From: Planctomicrobium sp.
Lineage (GTDB): Bacteria; Planctomycetota; Planctomycetia; Planctomycetales; Planctomycetaceae
Direction: 5' to 3'
Length of the DNA: 11,896 nt
Assembly (NCBI GenBank): GCA_029259835.1
Contig: JAJDEL010000575.1
Span: forward strand, 1 to 11,896
The notes beneath the pieces were generated by a model. That model had not been told where the DNA came from and ran no database searches. It worked only from the letters and a program-made list of their open reading frames with translations. Of this stretch, positions 1 through 6,155 are shown piece by piece (position 1 is the stretch's first letter; each line of letters begins with the position of its first letter). Both the position numbers and the translations under genes were made by a program.

Positions 1-70
1 CTTCGGCGGCGCTTGCCAAGGCAGCAAAAGAAAGAAGACAACCGAGCGAGAACACAAACGTTTTAATCAT
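1..70 (-). CDS. N-terminus of an exported protein (partial)
   Basis: Read on the minus strand from the ATG at 70, the first 23 codons give MIKTFVFSLGCLLSFAALAS followed by AAE, and the frame runs off the left edge of the window. This is a typical Sec signal peptide: one Lys near the N-terminus, a hydrophobic core, and small residues (Ala-Ser-Ala-Ala) before a Glu that probably starts the mature protein. A Cys lies inside the hydrophobic core, but its surroundings do not look like a lipobox. No clear Shine-Dalgarno sequence precedes the ATG. It lies downstream of the 244-2241 gene on the same strand with a gap of about 170 bases, so the two could share a transcript. Nothing of the mature protein is visible and no function can be given. 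Confidence 0.6.
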   Translation of the reverse strand, partial: MIKTFVFSLGCLLSFAALASAAE

Positions 71-243
71 GGGATGAATCGCGAAGTAGGATGGAACGAA
101 AAACTCAGACGATCAAGGTGAACAGAGTCAGAATCAGTATACATTGATTGATGACCCTCGCGAGAGTGAAATCACTGCATGCTTCAATTGTGTGAAGAAT
201 TTCAATGCCAACCGTCAAGAAGAATGACTTCAACTGCCTTGAA

Positions 244-2241
244 CTACTCCTCTTTGAGTTCGCCAAGTTGTTCTTCGGTAACTTGGAGTGAACCTTCCTT
301 GAGTTGAGTGATTGAACCAAGCCGCTTTCCATCGGTATCACGTATGGCGATTTTAATACCTGCTGGGACAATCAGTTCTGAGAATAGTTTGTCATCGACT
401 ATGGGTGAGAGGGAAACGTTTTTAACAGTAAAATCCTGTTGCCATTGATGGGTTAGTCGTCCTTCGGACATTCCTCTTGCGAAAGCCCATTGAAAAGTCG
501 CCGACCGAACTGTCATCGGCACCCAGACTCCAGAGGCCACTTCTTTCAGTGACGTGACAACATCAATGCTGTTCGGCAAGCTATATTCTTTTCGACTCCT
601 ATGCCATTCAGACCGAATCGGTAAATAGTTTTTGTTCGGTGAGATCCAAAGGAATTGATGTAGACCGCTCTTACTTGGTACGAGATCCCGGCGAAGTTTA
701 TGGCACAGTTCGCCATCGATGTTTTCGTCTCCTTTATCACGAATCGTCATGCGATCTGACTTTTTATAGTCGTACCATCCTGACTCCAGTACTGTCGATA
801 AGGGGCGGTAGTCCCTCAAACTTCGGATGAGCATCATGTGGGGGCGAACTGTCTCCAGGTTTGGCTCTTCAGCAAAAGAGACTATTGCAGACGAGATGAC
901 GACAGCTTTCGGGTCTACCCAATCGCTCGCTCTTACACTTCGGACAATTTTTCCATCATAGAGCTGCGTCTTCTGAAATCGATGGTCAATTCCATCATCC
1001 ATCGAATTGAATTTATCTTCAAAATAATAATGACGTCCCAGGCTGCTGATGGTTCGAGATTCAGTTTTACTTTGGAGCATCGAGATCATTCCGTCTTCGG
1101 TTGACGCATTCTCTCTCTTCGTTTTGAGGTATTCTTCAAGTAGTGAGAGGTCGATGTTCTGATATTTCTTCTCAGATTGACGAACCGCTGTAATGATTTT
1201 GTCAAGACTCGTACTGGGAGTTTTCCTGGTTGGCGTCGGGTGATGGGGACTGTTGATCAAATGCTGATCTTCACTGATTTCGTATGACGGGATGTCTTCC
1301 GGCACATCAGGAGCCAGTTCCTCACTGCTGTACGTCGGGGAGGCATTCGCAGATTTTACGAGCAGTGAAAATTTTGCGTCGACCTCCTTCTTTCCTTCAA
1401 TGAGTGCCTGGTGATCATATCGCTCGACTGAGACTTTTTGAGGAATGAACAGACCTTCATCCAATTCTCGTAATGCGTCAATTTTAGATTCTGTCCAGAC
1501 GTGATCGACGCCATTGATCGTTGTTAAAGTTTGCGATTTGACGCAGAGATAGTTGTGTTCCTTTGCGAGCCATAAGATTTGAACGGCTGGAGGATCTTTT
1601 TCGCGATAGCGTTGGAGAATCTTTATTTTCTCACACTTCAACCCTTCAAAAGCGACTTCACCAAGAAACTCCGATTCCGCAAAGTTGATTCCAAAAAAAT
1701 ACGAATTAGTTCTCACAGGTAGCTGCCGGGTTTTACGGAATGCCTGCATCGCCTGAGTGCCTTTCAAATACACCGACAGAGGGAACTTGACGCTTGGATG
1801 ATAGATCGACCATGTGTGTGGCGGAAAAACGAATGCGGGTTCGTAGCGAAAATGCAGCACGTTGACCGAATTGTCGTATTCAATAGCTGTTGTTGTTTTC
1901 CCATCGTGAAAAACAACACTGCGGTCAGTCTTTTTAGTTCCATCTAAGATGTGGTCAACGCGGTTCCGCTCGGCGAAGAATAATTCCGGCTGCCGCACTG
2001 TTCGAATCGTTTCGACGGATTTCGGAATCGTCCATTTCTTATCCAGGAGTTCCGTACTCCGTTGCAGCGTCACTTCCATTCGATCGTAGCGACGTTCTTG
2101 TTCTTCAACTCGCTGAATCAGTTTCTCCATCACTGGATCAGGATGAGCTTGCTGCTCAGTAGGCGCCGCATCTGTTTCCGCAGCAGCCGCAACTAGTGAA
2201 TGCCCAATGATCGCCATCAGAAGAAGAAAACGAATCATCAA
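244..2241 (-). CDS. Secreted protein with two diverged copies of a LolA-like domain
   Basis: This 665-residue exported protein has a signal peptide at about residues 1-21 (core IRFLLLMAIIGHSLV, then AAAA). The rest appears to be one domain present twice: copy 1 at about 37-305, a Pro/Ser-rich linker at about 306-343, and copy 2 at about 345-650. The landmarks match in order. Each copy opens with a helix (LIQRVEEQERRYDRM / IITAVRQSEKKYQNI). Then come EGLKCEKI (199) / DGELCHKL (509), LWLAKEHNYL (223) / LWISPNKNYL (531), and EGLFIPQKV (262) / SGVWVPMTV (580). The 'LW-x-N-Y-L' strand followed by '(G)-x-x-(I/V)-P' is a pattern I associate with LolA/LolB-like periplasmic beta-proteins common in planctomycetes. 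That family link is inferred by eye. The start is the first of two adjacent ATGs, with no strong ribosome site. No catalytic motif was seen. A role in binding lipids or envelope components would be guesswork. Confidence 0.85.
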   Translation of the reverse strand: MMIRFLLLMAIIGHSLVAAAAETDAAPTEQQAHPDPVMEKLIQRVEEQERRYDRMEVTLQRSTELLDKKWTIPKSVETIRTVRQPELFFAERNRVDHILDGTKKTDRSVVFHDGKTTTAIEYDNSVNVLHFRYEPAFVFPPHTWSIYHPSVKFPLSVYLKGTQAMQAFRKTRQLPVRTNSYFFGINFAESEFLGEVAFEGLKCEKIKILQRYREKDPPAVQILWLAKEHNYLCVKSQTLTTINGVDHVWTESKIDALRELDEGLFIPQKVSVERYDHQALIEGKKEVDAKFSLLVKSANASPTYSSEELAPDVPEDIPSYEISEDQHLINSPHHPTPTRKTPSTSLDKIITAVRQSEKKYQNIDLSLLEEYLKTKRENASTEDGMISMLQSKTESRTISSLGRHYYFEDKFNSMDDGIDHRFQKTQLYDGKIVRSVRASDWVDPKAVVISSAIVSFAEEPNLETVRPHMMLIRSLRDYRPLSTVLESGWYDYKKSDRMTIRDKGDENIDGELCHKLRRDLVPSKSGLHQFLWISPNKNYLPIRSEWHRSRKEYSLPNSIDVVTSLKEVASGVWVPMTVRSATFQWAFARGMSEGRLTHQWQQDFTVKNVSLSPIVDDKLFSELIVPAGIKIAIRDTDGKRLGSITQLKEGSLQVTEEQLGELKEE

Positions 2242-2352
2242 AGTATGGCCTGTGTGTGAGAGTGAAAGAAGCAGCTTACAAATATCAAACTCAGGAGGTC
2301 AAACAAATAGAGGTTCTTCGGAGAATTTCATTGGAAAGGAATGAAAACTCAC

Positions 2353-2380
2353 CACGGAGACACAGAGGTACGGAGACGAA
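2353..2380. repeat. Degenerate CACGGAGACACAGAGG-type intergenic repeat
   Basis: The stretch contains CACGGAGACACAGAGG followed by TACGGAGACGAA, so a roughly 9-10 base unit (CACGGAGA / CACAGAGG / TACGGAGA) recurs three times. Short tandem units of this type are, to my recollection, scattered between genes in planctomycetes and some other environmental bacteria. It sits upstream of the minus-strand 244-2241 gene. No function is visible. Confidence 0.45.
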
Positions 2381-2417
2381 TGACTCTGCTGATTTCGTGT
2401 GACTGCAAGTGAAAGAG

Positions 2418-2457
2418 AACGCGGATTGACACGGATGAGGCAGATGATCGCGGATCA
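2418..2457. repeat. Degenerate CGGAT intergenic repeat
   Basis: GCGGATTGACACGGAT, then GAGGCAGATGATCGCGGAT, gives four (C/A)GGAT-like units at roughly 10-base steps (GCGGAT, ACGGAT, GCAGAT, GCGGAT). It lies 37 bases from the CACGGAGA-type repeat, in a spacer with no credible ORF. Its composition is unlike the neighbouring coding DNA. Such units are familiar between genes of planctomycetes, but the claim of wider distribution is from memory. Confidence 0.45.
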
Positions 2458-2586
2458 AATATTTCACCGCCGGCGCTTGAAGTAGAATTGGTCATAGTTC
2501 ATTTTCCTTCATCAGGAGCAATGGTATCAGACGTAAAGGAATGAGCATTCCAAAATGAGCCACTAAAATGTCCGAAGAGGCCAAAC

Positions 2587-2623
2587 AAAAAAGAGGGACG
2601 GCTTCAAATTGAAACCGTCCCTC
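2587..2623 (-). terminator. Intrinsic terminator of the candidate RNA
   Basis: On the minus strand GAGGGACGGTTTC pairs with GAAGCCGTCCCTC across a five-base loop: a 13-pair stem with one mismatch, followed directly by TTTTTT. On the plus strand the hairpin is followed by CTGTATCA with no T-run, so it works for minus-strand transcripts. No recognised minus-strand gene lies upstream within the window's spacer, which implies that an unannotated transcript ends here. Confidence 0.8.
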
Positions 2624-2762
2624 CTGTATCACTCGAGGATCTGTGATCCCGAGGTTGATCGGAGACAATGAATTGTCTCTTCTCAGTGAAGGTCAAATTG
2701 TGATCGGAGCCTTTCCCGATCTCTGACCTTCTGGTGGCTGCCAGCGACAGCCCGCCGACTGC

Positions 2763-2804
2763 CTAGGCAGTACCACCTCGTTGGCTACTAAAGTCTGAAA
2801 TCAC
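2763..2804 (-). CDS. Possible 13-residue leader peptide
   Basis: A GTG at 2804 opens a 13-codon frame, (M/V)ISDFSSQRGGTA, ending in TAG. It is preceded by AAAGGAGGT, an almost perfect complement of the 16S rRNA 3' end, at ideal spacing (five bases between AAAGGAGGT and GTG). No other gene in this window has a ribosome site this strong. The TAG sits in the centre of the perfect palindrome ACTGCCTAGGCAGT (2758-2771), and CTGCC can instead pair with GGCAG further on as part of a longer stem (GGTGG/CCACC). Ribosome position could therefore choose between the two folds. After the TAG the same frame stays open for about 50 codons (AVGGLSLAATRRSEIGKG...), so a nonsense-broken small gene is the other reading. 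The residue run suggests no obvious amino-acid sensor. Confidence 0.35.
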   Translation of the reverse strand: MISDFSSQRGGTA

Positions 2805-2903
2805 GGAATACCTCCTTTCGTTAAACATCCCGCTTCACCCGGCTCACCAGATCCGGTTCATGGCGGGGGAACACCCTTCGGGCTGCGTAGCGCCCGAAAC
2901 GCT

Positions 2904-2919
2904 GTGACAGTATTGTCAC
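2904..2919. promoter_or_regulatory. Perfect palindrome, possible operator
   Basis: GTGACA-GTAT-TGTCAC is a perfect inverted repeat with 6-base arms and a 4-base centre, the shape of a dimeric regulator site. On the minus strand a weak sigma70-like pair, TTGTCC, 16 bases, GACAAT, would place the -10 inside it, just before the candidate RNA. Its position fits an operator over that promoter, but no regulator gene is nearby to support this. Confidence 0.3.
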
Positions 2920-2925
2920 GCATTC

Positions 2926-2950
2926 TCAATTTTGGACAAGGTCAATTTTG
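2926..2950. repeat. Two direct repeats of TCAATTTTG, 16 bases apart
   Basis: TCAATTTTG occurs at 2926-2934 and again at 2942-2950, separated by GACAAGG. The pair lies just upstream, on the minus strand, of the palindrome and the candidate RNA, where activator or repressor sites would be expected. A 16-base step is about one and a half helical turns, so a protein bound to both copies would not lie on the same face. Confidence 0.3.
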
Positions 2951-3187
2951 AAAGGTTCGCCTCTGGTTAGTGGCGATCGTCAAGTTTCTGGAAACAATAC
3001 ACACAGCCCTACTTTCAAAGATCAGTGAGAAAATTCACTGTTCACAGGTTCACGCTCGCGTATCATTAAGCGGGAGAGGACGAGCTACGCCCTGTCTTGA
3101 GCGGGGGCGGAACGCGCAATCCGATTCGAATAATGCTCTAATACGACACCATGGTTGTGCCTTTTGTACGACACGATTTGAAAGAGA
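2951..3187. other. Spacer upstream of the DUF1028 gene
   Basis: No credible gene was seen here. A 73-codon plus-strand frame crosses it, but its translation is Cys/His/Arg-rich and looks random. TCGCC...GGCGA (about 2957-2974) can form a short hairpin. TACGACAC occurs at 3142-3149 and again at 3167-3174, 25 bases apart and just upstream of the plus-strand DUF1028 gene, where the promoter must lie. I could not find a convincing -35/-10 pair. Confidence 0.4.
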
Positions 3188-3952
3188 ATGATGCCTACAA
3201 TTTTTGATAAGGGATTGGTTTCCCTGCTGATTTTGATTTTTGCATACGGACCAGTTTTTGCCGAGGATGCTTCAAAAACTGACTCACAAAAAAAACAACA
3301 GGTCGTCAGTACGTTTTCGATTGTCGCTTACGATCCCGATACGAAAGAGTGGGGGATTGGTGTGGCGTCGAAGTTTCTGGCAGTCGGTCATGTTGTTCCT
3401 TGGGCGAAGTCCGGGCATGGAGCAATTGCGACACAGAGCTTTGCGAACACGACTTATGGACCAGAAGGACTGAAGCTCCTTCTTGAAGGAAAATCGGCAG
3501 CGGACGTCGTTCAAGTTCTTACTGATGCAGACCCCAAACGCGCGAACCGTCAGGTTGGCGTTGTCGATAAGTTTGGCAACGCGGCGACGTTTACCGGTGA
3601 GAAGTGCCTTCCCTGGGCTGGAGGTAAAACGGGAGAACACTACGCTTGTCAAGGAAACATTCTGGCAGGTCCGGAAGTGATCGAGGAGATGTCAAAAACG
3701 TTTGAGGCATCGAAAGGTTTACTTGCATGGCGAATCATGCAGGCACTCGAAGCCGCAGACAAAGCAGGCGGCGACATTCGCGGTCGGCAGTCGGCAGCAA
3801 TTTTGATTGTCAAAGAAGGCGCCGGCTACGCTGGCCTCAACGACCGCATGATCGATTTCCGCGTCGATGATCACGAAACTCCGATTCAAGAGCTTGGACG
3901 TATTCTTTCATTGAAAGTGAAGCGACCGGAAAAAGAAACTGAGGATCAATAA
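3188..3952 (+). CDS. Exported DUF1028 family protein (putative Ntn-hydrolase)
   Basis: This 254-residue protein matches the DUF1028 family over residues 42-245. The landmarks are STFSIVAYDP, EWGIGVASKFLAVGHVVPWA, GAIATQSFANTTYGP, RQVGVVDKFGN, CLPWAG, QGNILAGPEV, GGDIRGRQSAA and the C-terminal DFRVDDHETPIQELGRIL. The family is placed in the Ntn-hydrolase superfamily, but no substrate is established to my knowledge. Cytoplasmic members usually begin MTFSIVA, so that removing Met exposes Thr. Here a signal peptide (core LVSLLILIFAYG, probable cut after VFA at residue 25) and a charged linker come first, putting the candidate nucleophile at Thr42. The protein is probably exported and would need trimming if that Thr is catalytic. 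The start is one of two adjacent ATGs (3188 or 3191). Its TAA overlaps the ATG of the next gene, indicating an operon and coupled translation. Confidence 0.9.
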   Translation: MMPTIFDKGLVSLLILIFAYGPVFAEDASKTDSQKKQQVVSTFSIVAYDPDTKEWGIGVASKFLAVGHVVPWAKSGHGAIATQSFANTTYGPEGLKLLLEGKSAADVVQVLTDADPKRANRQVGVVDKFGNAATFTGEKCLPWAGGKTGEHYACQGNILAGPEVIEEMSKTFEASKGLLAWRIMQALEAADKAGGDIRGRQSAAILIVKEGAGYAGLNDRMIDFRVDDHETPIQELGRILSLKVKRPEKETEDQ

Positions 3953-5004
3953 TGGCTCTGCCATACAAGAGACTTGTTGCAATTGTGATCACTCTTTGTG
4001 CTTCGGTTTCGATGCCGTTCTCATCACTACATGCACAGGAAGCCAAAGATGATGCGGTTGATGCGTCGATTGCTCGGGCACTGGAATTTCTTGCAACGCA
4101 GCAAACGGACGAAGGTTCCTGGCGGACGGAGTCGTGGGGCGAGTCGACGGCGATTACTTCGCTCGCAGTCATGGCGTATCTTGCGGCAGGGCATGTTCCT
4201 GGTGAAGGACCGTATGGGGATCGAATTACTCGTGGAGTGTTGTGGGTTGTTGGTCAACAACAGCCGGATGGAATGCTCATCTCGAAACGCTCCAGTCACG
4301 GACCGATGTACAACCACGGCATCTGCACACTGATGCTTGCTGAAGTCGCTGGGATGATGGATGGAGCAGACGCAACAATTGTTCGACGCGCACTCGAAAA
4401 TGCGATTCGACTTATTTTGCAGTCACAAGCACTGACAAAAAATGGTCGCCATCAAGGTGGCTGGCGGTATCAGACGAACAGTCGTGATAGCGACTTGAGC
4501 GTGACCGGCTGGCAAGTGATGGCACTTCGGGGGGCGAAAGATATTGGCTGCGATGTTCCGGTCGAAGCGATTGATTCCGCAGTTGAATACGTCAAAAAAT
4601 GCTCTTCGCGAACAAACGAAGGCTTTGCGTATCAACCAGGAAATGGTCCGACTTCTACACTGACTGGCGTCGGAATTACATGCCTGGAAGTTTGTGGGGA
4701 TCACCATTCGGCTGAAGCACTTGGTGCTGCGAAATGGCTCGTTGAGCATCCGCTTCATGAACGCTCAAGCTACTTCTATTATGGAGTCTATTATACGGGA
4801 GTCGGCATGTTCAAAATTGGAGGTGATGCCGCGGACCGGCATCATCGCCGCCTTGTCGATTTATTGCTTCCACTGCAAGGTGACGATGGAGGCTGGACCC
4901 CATCGCACGGCAGCGAGCGACAGGCAGGCCGCATCTATGCCACCGCTGCCACGGTCCTCGCCTTGACCGTTGAATATCGCTACCTGCCGATTTACCAGCG
5001 GTGA
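3952..5004 (+). CDS. Secreted alpha/alpha-toroid (prenyltransferase/squalene-oxidase repeat) protein
   Basis: The protein has 350 residues, with a signal peptide to about residue 28 (VAIVITLCASVSMPFSS, then LHA before Gln). The mature part has repeats of the terpenoid cyclase/prenyltransferase barrel: LEFLATQQTDEGSW, VLWVVGQQQPDG, GGWRYQTNSRDSDLSVTGWQ, EGFAYQPGNGPTSTLTGVG and LLPLQGDDGGWTP, each followed by a hydrophobic helix. The Q-x(2-5)-G-x-W pattern is the QW motif of this fold. I see neither the DxDD motif of squalene-hopene cyclases nor the DCTAE motif of oxidosqualene cyclases. At this length, and exported, it is unlikely to be a cyclase. Planctomycetes carry many such secreted toroid proteins of unknown role. 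Its ATG overlaps the TAA of the DUF1028 gene by one base, so the two are probably translated together and may act together outside the cytoplasm. Confidence 0.88.
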   Translation: MALPYKRLVAIVITLCASVSMPFSSLHAQEAKDDAVDASIARALEFLATQQTDEGSWRTESWGESTAITSLAVMAYLAAGHVPGEGPYGDRITRGVLWVVGQQQPDGMLISKRSSHGPMYNHGICTLMLAEVAGMMDGADATIVRRALENAIRLILQSQALTKNGRHQGGWRYQTNSRDSDLSVTGWQVMALRGAKDIGCDVPVEAIDSAVEYVKKCSSRTNEGFAYQPGNGPTSTLTGVGITCLEVCGDHHSAEALGAAKWLVEHPLHERSSYFYYGVYYTGVGMFKIGGDAADRHHRRLVDLLLPLQGDDGGWTPSHGSERQAGRIYATAATVLALTVEYRYLPIYQR

Positions 5005-5046
5005 GCAGGTTGGTGGGTATTTCTTTTTCGCTTCGGTTCTTTCTCT

Positions 5047-5367
5047 CTACAGAACTGAGTGAAGAAAGTTGCGGACTTGTTGCTTCGTTCCATCGTCGAT
5101 TGCACCGCGAAATTGGAAGCGGAGCTGTCCTTTTGAATCGAGTTGTCCGCTTATCGTTACAGTCTGGTGAATCGAAACATCCTTTTGGAAGAACGTTTCA
5201 ATTTCCCGTTTGACGTGCGGGGAGATTCCCCGATGTTCAACCAATCCAGAGTTGTCGACGACCAGACGAATGATTGTCCTGGAGGAAATCGACCGATAAA
5301 CCACAATCGCAATGAATGCGATGAGACCCCAAACAGCGAAACTCAAAATTGACTGAAAGTCTGTCAT
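5047..5367 (-). CDS. DUF3634-like single-pass membrane protein
   Basis: This protein of 106 residues has one N-terminal membrane segment (ILSFAVWGLIAFIAIVVY), a short basic stretch, then a small soluble domain. That domain reads VVDNSGLVEHRGISPHVKREIETFFQKD, then TISGQLDSKGQLRFQFRGAIDDGTKQQVRNFL. The layout (one helix, 'x-G-x-V-x-x-(R)G-x-(I/P)P' near the membrane, a central G-x-x-(D)-x-x-G-x-x-x-F strand pair, a final helix 'QQ-x-(V/L)-R-N') resembles DUF3634, a family of about 100 residues and unknown function. The match is by eye. A frame 10 codons longer starts at a TTG (5397), but I prefer the ATG at 5367 because it puts the helix at the normal distance from the N-terminus. It converges on the toroid gene with only 42 bases between and lies downstream of the 5547-6155 gene on the same strand. 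Confidence 0.7.
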   Translation of the reverse strand: MTDFQSILSFAVWGLIAFIAIVVYRSISSRTIIRLVVDNSGLVEHRGISPHVKREIETFFQKDVSIHQTVTISGQLDSKGQLRFQFRGAIDDGTKQQVRNFLHSVL

Positions 5368-5546
5368 CGTTGTAGAGTCGTCTGAAGCAGTCAACAACTA
5401 TCGAACGTTTGTCACATCCAGATTATGCCAACGAATCTCAGCGAAGTCGAGCAATGGCGAGGAACCGGGGCAATTCTTTCTCCATACCTCTGCGATTCCG
5501 TCGTGAAAAAATTAAACACTAGCGATTTTCATCCGCAGAAAAAATT

Positions 5547-6155
5547 CTACTGCGAATAAACGGCGTGGAGTTTGGCGAGAATTGCTTGCTCTAAGAGAGG
5601 GTCTCGACCAGCGGGAATCCATTGGGACGGGGTTGATTGCCCAACGACTGGATTGAGGTCGCGGTTGAGCGGTTGGCTCTCCTGAAATGTCGCCGCTCCA
5701 GGTGAATTCGCGGCAAGACCAGGAAGGTCTTCGATCTCTTTGTAGGCAGCAACAGTCACGATGTACTCACCACCTTGCTCTTGTTGCTGCATGCTAATCT
5801 GCACAGTTCTGCGTACTGACTGCAGTGTTCCTTCAAGGCGACTTGAAAATCCAACGGCGTCTTTGTGCCAGGGTTCGAGAAGGCTGGCTCCGACTTTGGG
5901 GGCTGTTTGGATCACTTTTCCTAATCGGTTTTCGCGTTCGATTTCAAAATTGAAATCGTGAATCACATCGACAGCTCGCTCCCAGACAAGTTCTTCGTTG
6001 TTGGTTGCCACGATAAGTGGATTCCCGATGGGATGTTGTTGTCCACCAAATGGTGCAGCAGCAAAACGTCCTCCTGGAGAGATCGCGCAGCCGTGGCTCA
6101 GAAGGAGAGCGAGAACGAAAATAAGGCAGGTTGATTTCACGTAGGATGAATTCAA
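5547..6155 (-). CDS. Probable lipoprotein of unknown function
   Basis: The 202-residue protein starts MNSSYVKST, then the hydrophobic stretch CLIFVLALLLSHGC. Cys23 is the likely lipidation site, although the lipobox (S-H-G-C) is not canonical because position -3 is Ser. A Gly/Pro-rich linker follows. Then comes a compact domain at about 47-140: ELVWERAVDVIHDFNFEIERENRLGKVIQT, EGTLQSVRRTVQISM and GGEYIVTVAAYKEIEDL. 'W-x-x-A-x-x-V-(L/I)-x-(D)F-x-(I/F)-x-x-(E)-(N/D)-x-x-x-G-x-I-x-T' recalls lipoproteins with a BamC/DUF3568-like fold, in which a strand ending 'G-x-I-x-T' packs on a helix. That is inference. The C-terminal 60 residues are low-complexity, then a helix (DPLLEQAILAKLHAV). It is probably anchored in an envelope membrane. 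The stop codon lies inside a short CGCAG/CTGCG hairpin (5534-5554). Confidence 0.75.
   Translation of the reverse strand: MNSSYVKSTCLIFVLALLLSHGCAISPGGRFAAAPFGGQQHPIGNPLIVATNNEELVWERAVDVIHDFNFEIERENRLGKVIQTAPKVGASLLEPWHKDAVGFSSRLEGTLQSVRRTVQISMQQQEQGGEYIVTVAAYKEIEDLPGLAANSPGAATFQESQPLNRDLNPVVGQSTPSQWIPAGRDPLLEQAILAKLHAVYSQ

Larger units (their letters stand above)
2587..2910 (-). ncRNA. Candidate structured RNA or leader, family not recognised
   Basis: About 320 bases on the minus strand form a chain of strong hairpins ending in a clear intrinsic terminator. In transcript order: TTCGGGC...GCCCGAA (2899 to 2878); CCCGC...GCGGG enclosing CCGG...CCGG (about 2866 to 2830); a Shine-Dalgarno and 13-codon ORF (2818 to 2763); two competing hairpins around that ORF's stop (2777 to 2733); AAGGTCA...TGACCTT enclosing GATCGG...CCGATC (2730 to 2689); GAGACAAT...ATTGTCTC (2679 to 2662); and the terminator (2623 to 2587). 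Hairpins alone do not fix the strand, but the terminator's T-run, the Shine-Dalgarno and the ORF all point to minus. I checked by eye for RNase P, tmRNA, SRP, 6S, 5S, tRNA, and TPP, cobalamin and c-di-GMP riboswitches, and found no convincing match. The 5' end is approximate. It could be an independent small RNA or a leader of the minus-strand gene about 340 bases further on; the terminator between favours the former. Confidence 0.45.

Noticed and set aside
105..371. An 88-codon minus-strand frame with a hydrophobic C-terminal half
   Set aside because: It starts inside the 3' end of the 665-residue gene in another frame, with no ribosome site and no protein-like N-terminus.
2830..2870. TPP riboswitch (GAACCGGATCTGG resembles the thi-box GAACCTGATCTGG)
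   Set aside because: The CTGAGA element and the closing stems are missing, and no thiamine gene follows.
2820..2900. Group II intron remnant (CCGGTTCATGGCGGGGGAAC on the plus strand recalls an intron motif)
   Set aside because: The hairpin before it is too short for the intron domain, and no reverse transcriptase or domain V is present nearby.
2970..3191. A 73-codon plus-strand frame starting with GTG and overlapping the DUF1028 ATG
   Set aside because: Its translation is rich in Arg, His and Cys with no domain or signal, there is no ribosome site, and it crosses the spacer's repeats. Chance frame.
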